Assembly (NCBI GenBank): GCA_032207245.1
Contig: CM063509.1
Span: forward strand, 96,813,038 to 96,877,037
Length of the DNA stretch: 64,000 nucleotides
Source of the DNA: Pardosa pseudoannulata
Taxonomy: Eukaryota > Arthropoda > Arachnida > Araneae > Lycosidae
Direction: 5' to 3'
Of this stretch, positions 11,969 to 23,500 are shown one piece after another; position 1 is the first letter of the stretch, and every line of letters begins with the position of its first letter. The translations under genes were made by a program, and so were the position numbers. The notes beneath the pieces were generated by a model that was not told the DNA's origin, ran no database searches, and saw only the letters and a list, made by a program, of their open reading frames with translations.

Positions 11969-12142
11969 TATAATCTGTACTGGAATTCGCCGGCTCCTGC
12001 AGAGTACTTGTCCTTTTTGTTGCGTCCGTAATCTCGCATATATGCCCGTCATCCAGGAGCTCAGCTTCGCCTACGTACGTCCTTTAGGAATGACTTGATC
12101 TTTGGCTTGCATGTTAGCAAACCAAATTTTACTTCGTCTATT

Positions 12143-12231
12143 ATGGTATAAGGATACCATAGATGGTATAGCAAGGTGTCTTTCGCTCAGCAAGTGCACT
12201 TGCTATTGCACTTGTAATAGACATGTCTATT
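12143..12231. repeat. Cluster of three short palindromes/hairpins
   Basis: Within 89 bases there is a hairpin (atggtat / ataccat, 12143-12160), a perfect 16-bp palindrome agcaagtgcacttgct (12189-12204) and a second perfect 16-bp palindrome aatagacatgtctatt (12216-12231). No gene overlaps them. The cluster lies just past the Gypsy remnant and could be an element end or a decayed palindromic repeat. Confidence 0.6.
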
Positions 12232-12319
12232 GCATGGCTAGCATTACTGTTCCCAAATATCTTACAAATTATAATAATTTTACAGAAAATCTGGAAAATT
12301 TCACATATGGTAGCTTTTA

Positions 12320-14931
12320 AAAATCAAGCAAAATTTTAGTTTGTCTATCCTTCACCATTAAAAATTAAAAAAAAATAATCCCATTGATGGCACTAGTCTT
12401 TTTAAAAGTATAACTAAATAGTAACTGAAAAAAAAATGGACAGTTTTTTTAGTACCCTAACTTTTGTAAGAGTTCTAATATCCCCACTCTAAATTATCAA
12501 AAATGTAACTGATATAAATTAGTTTGGGACTTTAAAATAAACAGAAATTATTATAGCATTATCTTAACACTGAATATTACATAACTATTGTTCCACATGG
12601 CAAATATTTTGTTACATTTTTAAGTAAAAAATCTGTTAAATGATGAGTGTCAAAAACTGTTAACATTCTGCGGAAGTGATAAAGTTATTTTCCTTGTGAA
12701 TTTTTCAAATTGACAGTTGGGATATTTTTTTTAAATATATAATATATGAGAATTAAGTCTACAATTTTGCTATATAATTCTTGCAAAAACAAATATGGGA
12801 AAAATTTGTTTAAATTCCTGCTACTCATTTAAAAGAGAAAGCTAATATAACAGGAACATAAAAACTTAACAACACTTAACTTTCAACTGCCTGTATAACA
12901 CCAAATTCAAACTTTGTATCATTTCATTAATTTATAATATTGCATATTTAATTGTCTGTATAACACCAAATTGACAATTTGTATTACTTCATTAATTACA
13001 ATACTGCATATTCAAAGGATATTAACGAGTTTTATGTCAACTTCATTATATATTTGTATAATTGAAATTAAATAAATAAAATGTCATATTCTTTTGCCAA
13101 AAAGAAATTTTATGATTAAAAAAATTAGGTAACAAAATTGTATTAAAGTTATTTTCGAACGTAACAAACCAGTGTTTTTTTCTCCGATAGTTTATGATTC
13201 AATTTCTTTAATGAAACATAAAATTAAAATCTCAATTTTGGTGTAATTTTACCACATTGAAACTTGTTAAACCAACACTCATAAAACATTTTTATCTCCC
13301 CACCATAAAGCAAACACAGCACTTTTTGCTTGTGAATATGTTTTGATCACGATCGCAGACTGTCTGTGGATTGTGATAAGGTCACGTGATCCGCGGCAAA
13401 AATGAGCAAATGCTTCTGTCCGAATCCCAGTGGGTGCAAAACAGGTATCGAGCTTAACCTGTCCCTGTACAAAATAGAGATTTATAATTTTATTCACCTA
13501 TTTAATTTCCTTCAATATTTATTCATTTCGCATTATTTTTATTAAATTCAATAGTCGAAAATGAATACTAAATTCAATGGTCGGAAATCGATAAATATTT
13601 ATTTATTTATCACTCATCACATGTAAAGGGCTTGTTTTAAGTGCAAAAATATAACAAGATATTGAATACCTATAAAATTTTAACATTTTCGGTTAACTTT
13701 TAAACATTTATTATAATTTGAAGTCTTTAAATTCATAATCTTCAGTTTGTGTTTCTTGCATACACAGCTATATTTAAAACGCTAAAATTCAAACATATGA
13801 ATATAAAGACTGCATATTTAAAAATTTCTAAGAGAATTCGGATTGGATATTACTTTAAATTGAATAGAATATTATTTTAAATTAAAATATAAATTCATGT
13901 TTTTTAATCAATTTTTACCAATTTATCAAATTGATATTTTAATTTTTTCCCTGAAAAACCAATCATTAAATTCAAATTTCAATCCGTAAAATTTTCAGTA
14001 CTGTGAATATAACAAAACACAATGGTGGTAAACTATTAAAAGTGGAATAGAAGAAAGAATTTTTAAAAATTTCGCAGAGTAAAAAAAAAATTAAATTTTT
14101 ATTTATCTACTAAGAATATTTTTTCTCAGAATGTATAGATATGTAATAAATATTCTTTTAAGATCTGCAAAGTATTTTATGAAACAGCCTTAAATAAGTT
14201 AAAAAATATTCAAAGAGCACTAAGTCGTTTTAATAAAATTTATTCTTAATTAATACTCATAAACTTATTTAATGTTTCTCCTCTGTATGGCATATGTATA
14301 AGCTGAGTGAAAGCTGTTGTCCTCGCAAGTTATAAGAAACTATTTAATCTATATTACATTTTAGAAGATTCATATGCCAAAATTTCATAATTTAAAGCAA
14401 GTTTTTGAAACATATCTGATCTGTCTAGCAGATTAAAAGAAATTTTAAATAAAATTTCTCTTTTTCTTTATATTCTTGATATCAATTTCTTTATATGAAT
14501 GCTGTCTAAAATTCAGGTTACATATTGACTAACATACAAAATATAATGTTAATGTAAAATAATTTACAAAGTACTATACAGTAGTCCATAGTCTAATCTA
14601 TGTGCCATACAGTAGGATCCTGTTACTCTCAAGGAACTCATAGCATTTATGCAGGTCTATTAACTTATATTCTAAATTTATAATAAAAGCTTTTATAACT
14701 TAATCTTAAAATAAAATATAAAAATATTATTATCCAATCTGTACAAAGATTATAAAAATATTTTATCCAGCACTTCATATATATATGTATAAAAACTTGC
14801 ACAAAAAACAGGTTACATCCTTTTTATTAAGTAATATCAGCTTTCTTTTGTCTATATGAAATTATAGGGTGGTCCTACCAAAGTGTAAATTGCTTTAAAT
14901 TTCAAGTTTTACTTATTAACTGTACTATGTA
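12320..14931. other. AT-rich non-coding stretch
   Basis: Nothing coding is supported. A GC-richer patch at about 13335-13475 holds a B-box-like stretch (GTCCGAATCCC) but no matching A box, so I do not call it a tRNA or SINE. The rest is A/T-rich intergenic sequence. Confidence 0.5.
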
Positions 14932-15641
14932 CAGGCTTGCAATTCCGTCACTTTTCTCACCTTTAGTCACTTTTTTTACAATTGATCATTTTTAGTCACT
15001 TTTTTAAGTAAACAGTCACTTTTTTCATGGTGTATCACAGCAAAAGTCTGTTGTTGAAAAAAGAAAATCTGAATTAATAACAAAATATTTTAATAAAAGA
15101 CCAAAAATGTGATGCTCTAATTTTATTTTTCTTATTAAAATGTAATTAGTCATACGGTTTTCAGAATTTAGTGATTTTAAAAAGTCGTAAAGAAGTTCCT
15201 GAAATCTACATTTAATACATTAAAATAATTTACGTCAAAGCACACATTTCTCTTTCTCTTTTTCTACACAATTTTTGTTAGATACTCTAATCTGTGTACA
15301 TATTTCAAAACATCATTAATATGTACAGAAAATTGTGATTATAAAATTAATGTATTATGTATTCAAATCTAATTTATAGATTTTCTTGAATAAAAAGCAA
15401 TGTTGAGTTGTGTTAAACAAAATTTTTAACCTTTTTGTATTTAACGTTAAAATCATGTCTTGCATGAATCATTTGATTTAGAGTTAAAATAAATAGAAAA
15501 ATCTTAATAATAGCATCTGTAATCAAGAGGAGAAAAAAAATCGCTTTTTTTTTCAATGTTTAGTCACTTTTTAGTCACTTATTCTGTATTATTTGTCACT
15601 TTTCTCACCTTTTTGAAAGTACCTCAGCAGTTGCAAGCCTA
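14932..15641. mobile_element. Non-autonomous DNA transposon (MITE), 710 bp, with many TAGTCACTTTT motifs
   Basis: The ends are inverted: CAGGCTTGCAA at 14932 and TTGCAAGCCTA at 15641. TATGTA lies directly outside both ends (14926-14931 and 15642-15647), a likely 6-bp target duplication. Inside, an 18-bp sequence GTCACTTTTCTCACCTTT occurs near each end (14947-14964 and 15595-15612) in the same orientation, and shorter GTCACTTTT motifs recur beside them. There is no ORF. The CAGG start would suit an hAT-type element, but the superfamily is not proven. Confidence 0.7.
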
Positions 15642-15647
15642 TATGTA

Positions 15648-16382
15648 TTGACAAAAAAAATATGATAGTCACAGTATAAGATCTTTATATTATAATCTAG
15701 TGCAGTTTAGTATAATATTTAACCTAACAATATATTATTATAGAACATAAACTAGGGCAAATATTGATTACAAGAACATTACACATTTAAGACTGAACAA
15801 TTAAATATGCAAGTTAAATAGATTTATAAATGATAGATCTCAATTTATTTTCAATAAACATCATTTTTATTTTTTGTTTTTGGGTACACTTTATAAATAG
15901 ATAGGTTATAATACTTTATAGTCATTTGGTAAAACTAGAAAGGGCTCCAATAATTTTCTATGATCAGAGGCCAAAAGTATCATGGATGGCTCTTGAGTAG
16001 GTAGTTTATATCCAGGGTTTGCAAAAACTTCTGTTTTTGATAAAACCAAACCAAAATAATTTTTTTTCCACGAAAAAACAATTTTTCAGAAAGAAAATCA
16101 GTTATTTTAATTATGCATGTATACATTTTTATTTAATAATTTATATATATGTAATATTACATGTATTTAAATTATTTTATACATTATTTATACATTATGT
16201 ATATCGTACAACAAAAGAAAGTATTGTTCCCTTGTACAATATAATTTATAATAACTGTAATGCTATTTTAGAAAGCATAAATTGTATGAATGTAAATTAA
16301 TTAAATGTCAGAGTTTCACATAAATAATTTTTTACATAAAATTATTAATTGTTGATTTGCTTTACCTAAAAGATTTGCTTAG
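15648..16382. other. AT-rich non-coding stretch
   Basis: A 93-codon frame at 16019-16300 is low-complexity Phe/Ile/Tyr sequence forced by AT content and is not treated as a gene. Nothing else was seen. Confidence 0.5.
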
Positions 16383-16554
16383 TTTGGTTTGGAGTGCTAT
16401 GGTCTACTTTTTGCAACACGAGGGCTAATGAGACCAGGACCTACAGCTTAAAGCCGATTCCAAATGGCTACGAACATCCATGCCACTTTGGGATTCGAAC
16501 CCACGAACTCCTGTACCGAAGGCCAGCACCCTAACCAATCAGCCATTGTTCGAC
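16383..16554 (-). mobile_element. tRNA-derived SINE, 14-bp target duplication
   Basis: In element orientation (minus strand) it starts with a tRNA-like head: A box TGGCTGATTGG and B box GGTTCGAATCC about 34 bases apart. A GC-richer body follows, then a tail GCACTCCAAACCAAA. Perfect direct repeats aaagatttgcttag flank it at 16369-16382 and 16555-16568. It is the best-bounded copy of the family here. Confidence 0.9.
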
Positions 16555-16699
16555 AAAGATTTGCTTAGAAAATCAAATATTGTATAGAATGTTTGAAAAT
16601 ATAAATAGGAAAAAAGTGGAAAATTCATATCTAGATTACTGTATTTTAATATAATATGGAATCTTACTAGTTCTTCAATAAAAACCAATTCTTTCTGTT

Positions 16700-16705
16700 A
16701 GTGTG

Positions 16706-16753
<48 letters not shown>
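16700..16753. repeat. Microsatellite (TA)n(GT)n
   Basis: A dinucleotide run changes from TA to GT units. No gene overlaps it. Confidence 0.95.
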
Positions 16754-16755
<2 letters not shown>

Positions 16756-17889
16756 ACAGATGCAAAAAAAATAATCTACTGTTTTTTGTTTTCAATCCTA
16801 GATCTAATGAAAGATATTTTGAAACTTAATGAAATAAATTGCTAAGTAAGCTAAGCATAAAAAAAAACAATGAAATTAGTAAAAATCTATAAATCATTGC
16901 AATTAAATTTGTAAATTTTTTATTAATTTTGATGAATGTAGAAAAAAAAGTAAATTTATGTGTAGTTAAGTTTTATTTTCATGAATCAATTTATATAAAA
17001 CATTTATATCTCATACTTTTATCGTAATTATGTACTACATATATAGTAATAGTAATAAATTGTCTATGTTCTAAAATAATAACATTATTAAATATGCTAA
17101 AATATTTAAGTGTTTATGTAATTAGTATGTATCTTATGTATGCCTTTTGTACAGTATTTTTTTTAATTAACTAAATAAATTCATCAAGCGTGCATGTCTC
17201 AAATTTTAAATATAGCTCAAAATTGAAAAATACCCACATTTTAGCTTTCTAAGTGGGGATAGACAAAATATCTCAGTGGGTTTTTTGAATTGGTCTCACG
17301 TTGACAAACCCTAGTTTATACAGTTTAAGTGTTTTTCTAAGTATTTTGTACAATACTAAATAGATATATATTTATTTATTACTTTTACAGGTTATATTTG
17401 TTTTAGAGTTTTCTTAAGTGAATGCTTAACAGTTCAACTGAATATTTATGTCTTTGTGAAAGAAGCTTGTACTTCAGTGGAATAATTTTGTACAACTGTA
17501 AAACCATAATAGAAAATGATAAAGTCCTAATGCATACACTTAAAATTTAAAATATATTGAGAATAATTCTAATATGGAATAATTTTTAATTAGCAGCATG
17601 TATCTCATTGATTAACATGTTAAGAAATAGTAAAGAAAATTAATCTTTATGATCTGTCCTAGAGTCTGACAATTTAATTTAAGAAATTGTGGATATCAGA
17701 TATATACTCAAAAGCAATTTTAAAAAATCAATGTACTAGAAGTAAAAATTGTTATATAAAGAAAATTGAAAAGTAATTTTATGGTGTAACCATGAGCCTT
17801 TGCATCGTATAAAAAAGTATTTTCACTGAAAAATACCCTGAAAAAATGTTACAAAATGCATATTAGTCAAAATCCTGTTTGTTCTTAAT
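16754..17889. other. Upstream region of the zinc-finger gene; AT-rich
   Basis: No coding exon was recognised. TATAAAAAA at 17808-17816, 74 bases before the ATG, could be a TATA box, but such strings are frequent in DNA this AT-rich. Confidence 0.35.
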
Positions 17890-19599
17890 ATGGATGAAAG
17901 CACATTTAATGATTTTAGTTCTGTAGACCCTGAAGAAAGACTACCTTTTGCTGATAAATGTGAGAAATCATTTTCTAAAAAATGTAATTTAGATGTTAAT
18001 CTTCACACTGGTGAGAATCCATATGTTTGCACTGTATGTAAGAAAGTATTTTCTCAAAAAAGCAACTTAGATCGTCACGTTCGTTCCCATACTGGAGAGA
18101 AACCATATGTTTGCACTATTTGTAAGAAAGTATTTTCTACAAAATATAACTTAGATTTTCATCTTAATTCCCACACTGGAAAGAAACCATTTACGTGCAA
18201 TATTTGTAAAAAAGCATTTTCTCAAAAACTTTACTTAAAACGTCATCTTCATCACCATAGTGGGGAGAAACCATATATCTGCTCTGTGTGTAAGAAAGCA
18301 TTTTCTGTAAAACGATACTTAGATCGTCATCTTCATTACCATGCTAAAGAGAAACCATATGTTTGTAGTATATGTCAGAAAGCATTTTGTACAAGTTTTG
18401 AGTTAAATAGTCATCTTCGTTCTCACTCTGGAGAAAAACCATATGTTTGTAGTGTTTGTAAGAAAGCATTTTGTAGAAGTTCTGAGTTAAATAGTCATCT
18501 TCGTTTCCACACTGGGGAATTGTTTGTTTGCAATGTTTGTAAGAAATCATTTGCTCAAAAATGTGGCTTAAATCGTCATCTTCGCACCCATACTGGGGAG
18601 AAACCATATGTGTGCAGTACATGCCAGAGAGCATTTTCTCAAAAACGGGATTTAAATTTTCATCTTCATTCTCACACTGGAGAGAAACCACATGTGTGCA
18701 ATGAATGCCAGAAAGGATTTTCTACTAATTCTGAGTTAATAATTCATATTCGTTCCCATACTGGTGAGAAGCCATATGTTTGCAATATTTGTAAGAAAGC
18801 ATATTCTCAAAAACGTTGCTTAAATGTTCATCTTCGCTGTCATGCTGGGGAGCATTCATATGTGTGCAGTTTATGTAAGAAAGCATTTTCTCAAAAACAG
18901 GATTTTGATGTTCATCTTTGTTCTCAGACTGGAGGGAAATCATATGTTTGTAATGTTTGTAACAAATCATTTCCTCAAAAATGCAATTTAGATCGTCATC
19001 TTCTTATCCATACTGGAGATAAGCCTTATGCTTGCACTGTTTGTAAGAAATCGTTTCGTCAAAAAAGTGAATTAAATGTTCATTTTCGTTCCCATACTGG
19101 GGAGAAACCATATGTCTGCAGTATATGTAATAAAGCATTTACTTATAATTCTGATTTAAAAAGTCATCTTCGTTCTCACACAGGAGAAAAACCATATGTT
19201 TGCACTGTGTGTAAGAAAGCATTTTCTCTACAACGCAACTTAAATCGTCATCTTCGTTCTCATACTGGAGAGAAACCATATGTTTGCACTGTTTGTAAGA
19301 AAGCATTTTCTCAAAAATGCAACTTAGATTGTCATCTTCATACTCATACTGGAAAGAAACCGTATGTGTGCAGTGTGTGTCAGAAAGGATTTTCTACTAA
19401 TTCTGACTTAATAAATCATCTTCGTTCCCACACTGGGGAGAAACCATATGTTTGCAGTATATGTAAGAAAGCATATTCTCAGAAACGTTGCTTAAATGTT
19501 CATCTTCGCTGCTCTCACCCCGGAGCTGAAAAGGCTTCCGTACAGGTGTGCATGGAACCATCTGAACAACTTCCTCAAGCCCCTACCTCAGATTCATGA
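17890..19599 (+). CDS. Poly-C2H2 zinc-finger protein, about 19 finger units, single exon, 569 aa
   Basis: An uninterrupted frame encodes tandem 28-residue C2H2 fingers joined by TGEKPY-type linkers, the classical layout for sequence-specific DNA binding in the nucleus. After about 20 acidic residues (MDESTFNDFSSVDPEER) comes a degenerate unit (residues about 22-45, lacking the full Cys/His set), then 18 units to about residue 545. Most keep CxxC...HxxxH; the twelfth unit ends HLCSQ, losing its last His, and the last has an extra residue between its His pair. A short tail follows (QVCMEPSEQLPQAPTSDS). No KRAB, ZAD, BTB or SCAN domain is visible. The start context is favourable (A at -3, G at +4). 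With no stops over 1.7 kb it is likely a functional gene, possibly a retrogene or with an upstream non-coding exon. The target sequence is unknown. Confidence 0.9.
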   Translation: MDESTFNDFSSVDPEERLPFADKCEKSFSKKCNLDVNLHTGENPYVCTVCKKVFSQKSNLDRHVRSHTGEKPYVCTICKKVFSTKYNLDFHLNSHTGKKPFTCNICKKAFSQKLYLKRHLHHHSGEKPYICSVCKKAFSVKRYLDRHLHYHAKEKPYVCSICQKAFCTSFELNSHLRSHSGEKPYVCSVCKKAFCRSSELNSHLRFHTGELFVCNVCKKSFAQKCGLNRHLRTHTGEKPYVCSTCQRAFSQKRDLNFHLHSHTGEKPHVCNECQKGFSTNSELIIHIRSHTGEKPYVCNICKKAYSQKRCLNVHLRCHAGEHSYVCSLCKKAFSQKQDFDVHLCSQTGGKSYVCNVCNKSFPQKCNLDRHLLIHTGDKPYACTVCKKSFRQKSELNVHFRSHTGEKPYVCSICNKAFTYNSDLKSHLRSHTGEKPYVCTVCKKAFSLQRNLNRHLRSHTGEKPYVCTVCKKAFSQKCNLDCHLHTHTGKKPYVCSVCQKGFSTNSDLINHLRSHTGEKPYVCSICKKAYSQKRCLNVHLRCSHPGAEKASVQVCMEPSEQLPQAPTSDS

Positions 19600-19809
19600 A
19601 ATTTCTCATAAAAAAAAGAAAAAGTACTGTCATATCTGCATTTAATCTTAACATTATTTGGACAGCAAATTGAATTTATTTTTTTCAAAACATCAATTTG
19701 CTGCATTGTAAGCATTTGTTTTCATAATTTAGAATATATTTTTTTGTTGTATTAGCACATTTTTTAAATACAGCTCATCATCCACTTGGTATTGCTTATA
19801 TATGAATGG

Positions 19810-20568
19810 CCCTCTTGTTTTTAATGTTCTATATATCATTGAAATGCTTACCTTGCTGGGTTTCTTGATCCTCTTCTGTTGAGTTCCGTCACATGTGGGT
19901 ATTAAGGGGAACGAAATGGCTGATAGTGGTGCAAAATCTGCTTCTGAGTTCCTCGATGCTCCTATCCCATGCAGTGATGCAAAAAAATATATAAAAGGTT
20001 GCTTTTATAAAATCTGGCAGAGTGCTTGGGATTTGACTATTGATAACAAGCTGCGTAATATTAAGCCAATAATTCAAAAGTGGAACCATCTGTCATCCAG
20101 AAAGCATGATGTCATCCTTACCCATCTCCGTATTGGACACACACAGTTTACCCATCGTCATCTCTTACTCGGTGATCAGGCACCTTCATGTAAAATTTGT
20201 AAGACCAACATGTCTGTTAAACACGCCCTGATAGACTGTCCTATCTATAATCAACATTGTCTCTATTATTTTAACTCTGCCACCCCTGATATCAAATATC
20301 TTTTAAATGCGTCACCTTATCCTGAACTTTTTACCTTTTTAAAAGTCATTGGTTTTTATCCTCATATTTGATATTATAATCTCACTTTATTCACCTTTTT
20401 AATCCTACATATATTTCTTTTCGTATTTCTTGTTGAAACATCGCTTCGTTATTAAGTGTTAAACACTGAAATTATTTTTAAAATATTTTTTTTACTACTG
20501 AGTACTTGTGTTTGGCACAATATATCCCAGGAGGATTCAGTGCCATTAAGCTCCAACCAACCAACGTA
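19810..20568 (+). mobile_element. 5'-truncated LINE copy (RNase H end, C-terminal domain, 3' tail)
   Basis: The copy enters inside RNase H. VPSHVGIKGNEMAD (about 19887-19928) is the classic last RNase H motif, preceded by TGA where the usual codon is Trp. An open frame from 19895 to 20371 then gives the C-terminal domain with HTQFTHRHLLLGDQAPSC and CKICKTNMSVKHALIDCP, a CCHC-like knuckle of I/Jockey-type ORF2. It ends in CTCCAACCAACCAAC at 20551-20565. Near-identical flanks (tatatgaatgg 19799-19809; tacatgaatgg 20569-20579) look like a target duplication. It is dead on arrival by truncation. The same family occurs at 54060-54545. Confidence 0.85.
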
Positions 20569-20579
20569 TACATGAATGG

Positions 20580-23500
20580 TTACTTTGCAGGAAATAGATG
20601 TTTTAACTTGTACAAATTCAATTTGTGAAAAGTCTCTTAGAAGTTAACTCTTTTCACTGAATTTTTTATAAAGCAACTTCATAATTAATTTAAGTGTTTT
20701 TAAGTGTTAATGCTTATCTAACTATGAAGAAGTCTCATAAAGGCCTCATAATATCTATATCTTTAATGAAATGGCATAAATTTCATTCAGTTTTATTAGG
20801 TTTCACACATTTTGGGTTTTGCACATTGTTCTTCTGTCAACATTCAAATGGCCTCATCGCTGATTGCTGTCCATTGTATTACTGATTTAGGTAATAGCAA
20901 ACTTATCCACTTTACTTGATGTCTGGTATTCAAATAAGCCCCTCCTTATTTGACACTAGTCTCCGAGAAATGCTCTTGAACTTAGGAAAACTTTAAAAGA
21001 TTTTCACCGAATCTACATCAGTAAAGCAATCACATTCCATGATTGTCAAAGGACTAAATGAAATCAACTATGTTAAGATATGATGGTAACATTAGTTTAC
21101 TGTTAACACAATATTTATGATACTGTATTAATAAATTTTAGAGAGAAGATAAAAAATAAGGTGATCATGCCAGCTTATATTTAAGGTTCTTAATATTATA
21201 TATTCTCTTAAGAAAATACTAATTAAATAATAAATGTTTATCTTAGATCACATATTTAATTTCGTATAACATTTCAAGCTGTAATGAAAAGAAATGCTTT
21301 TTTTTTTTTTTTTTTTTTTAATTTGTCTTTTAGTTATAGCTGAAAAATAGTCAAATTCATTAATACATGAAAACCTTAGATTAGCTTTGACTTTATTTTG
21401 AATAGAGTTTGAAGCTGCTGGTATAAATACATTATGAACTTTAAATATAATAATAATGTAGAAAACAAGGCAATACACCCTATTTACAGTTCTAATAGTG
21501 AAAATACATATTTTTCAATTTCTTTTATAATATTGATAAAGAAGTGTAACTAAGATTTTTTACACTTTTTACATCAGTTACGGTCTGTGAAAGTGACTAG
21601 GATTTATACTTTTGCTTTTATTTATGCCTATGATTTTTGTGTTATTGTTAATCAGTATTTATTCCTATTTATTATTTTTCTCTGTTAAAAAAATTAACTG
21701 TGATACTCGAAACAAATCCAAATGCCATCATTTTAAGGAAGGTACCTTATAATTATAATAAATTAATTCATCCATTAAAAGTGACATAAGTAAACCAAAT
21801 AATATATTTCTAGATCTAAGACAAGACAAATAAAAAGTTAATATATTAACTTGAAATTTGTAAATTTTTATATGTTACTTATAAATTTTTAGATGTTGCT
21901 GGTGAATTCATGAATAAAATAAATGTAAATTCTTATGTATGTATAGGTTTTACACATCTTTCTGTATGCTCTTAATAAATACTTAGTAAATTTTTTTTAA
22001 ACAAAATTCTATAGTCAATTGTTTCTCTATTACAGTATATAAAATACTTTAATTACATGAATAATAAATTTTACAATTATACAAATGTACTACATGATAT
22101 GTAGAAGTTTTATTTCCTGTGCAAATATTCAAACTATTACAGTACATTTAATCAGGAATTTGTTTTTAGTGTCGAAAGTTGTGTAATTAATGGAAAAGTA
22201 TGTACATAACATTTTGTAATATTATAGAATTTAATTTTCAAAATAGATTGAAAATAAAAGCAAAATCTTAATAACCATAATTAAAATTTCTATTAAATAA
22301 GATATAATATTTCTCCAAATTTTTGTTAAGAATGCTACTGCTCTTTTTGAAGTTGTGTAGAAAATTTATAATTCTAACTTTTTAGTCATTTCACCATCAG
22401 TATGGATAAATGTTCCTGAACACTCATAAAAATGTAATAGAAATTCAATACAACCTCATTAAATTATTAAAAGGTAAAATGATTTGAGAGATAGATGATT
22501 ATATTAATTTTTAACAACTTTAGGCCCTTTATGTCAAACATTTAAGAAAATTTTAAAATATTCATTAGAAGTTTATTATTATGTAGACTTATGCTTTGAA
22601 AAAATTTTTGGTCTATTGCAAATCTTAGGTATTCTTTAAAACATTATTTGATATTTTAATCATACATTATTATAAAAATATATTTTAGAGTTTTATGCAT
22701 TTCTCTTTCTGAGTGAAAACATACCACACAATTACAGTGAATTGTCTCAAATAATATAACAGCCATTTTATTGTAAATTTAGCATTCTTTTATAGATCTG
22801 ACTAATTTTGTGATTTGGATGCATTCAAAATACTTCCAGAAACTGAAAACTATCAATTATACTTTAATTAAAATACATCCCAAAAAGGGAAAAAAATATT
22901 TTAAGCCAAATGATTAGAATAAATTAAATTCACAATTGAAAATAAAGTGTTGATATAAAAATTTCATACAATATTATAGTCATACACATTTAAAAACTTA
23001 AATTTTGGTGTAAACATAATATTCCTTATGCAAATACATTTCAAAATGATTATATAATCCATGAAAACCAATTCATCTTGCATCTAAAAATAAAAAATTA
23101 CTGAATAGTTATCCAAATTATTTCTTTTCTATTCAAAATATCGGTACATTATTCCTAATGACTAAAACAGGTCGGCTGGGGTAGAATTTGAAAACAAAAA
23201 TTATATATGCAATTGAATACTACAAATTTGATTTATAAGTTCCTGTTTGTAGTACTTATTATATTATAACTAAGTGCTACAGAGAGAACTTGTAAATCAA
23301 ATGGACTATAGCTTAAATATATTTACCATACATACCATCATAATAATAATGTACAATATCAAAATAGTTGTTAAAAAAAGTCTTAAGTATTTATCAAATC
23401 TATCAATTGCCTTAATAAATGTAGTATAGAACAATTTAATATTAAGCTAAAGATGAAAGTGGTATTTCTTAAATATATCTCATAAATTATTTAAAAGTTC

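Larger units (their letters stand above)
10237..12110 (-). mobile_element. Ty3/Gypsy LTR retrotransposon remnant, internally deleted, with a nested SINE
   Basis: On the minus strand the order is protease/RT linker (about 12110-11660), RT (11657-11000), RT connection (10979-10740), RNase H (about 10700-10370), then directly LTR-like sequence (about 10330-10237) with an AATAAA motif and a terminal ...TGACA. Integrase and everything else downstream of RNase H are missing, so a deletion joined RNase H to the 3' LTR. A SINE occupies 11788-11968. No matching 5' LTR was found to the right. Confidence 0.8.

Noticed and set aside
13335..13475. Possible SINE or tRNA-like promoter (GTCCGAATCCC)
   Set aside because: Only a B-box-like string is present; no A box at the right distance and no similarity to the SINE family.
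16019..16300. 93-codon ORF rich in Phe, Ile and Tyr
   Set aside because: The composition is what AT-rich random sequence gives; no domain, no splice context, no conserved pattern.
18344..18970. Minus-strand ORFs of 115 and 81 codons over the zinc-finger gene
   Set aside because: They are antisense shadows of the finger repeats, with repeating composition mirroring the sense codons.
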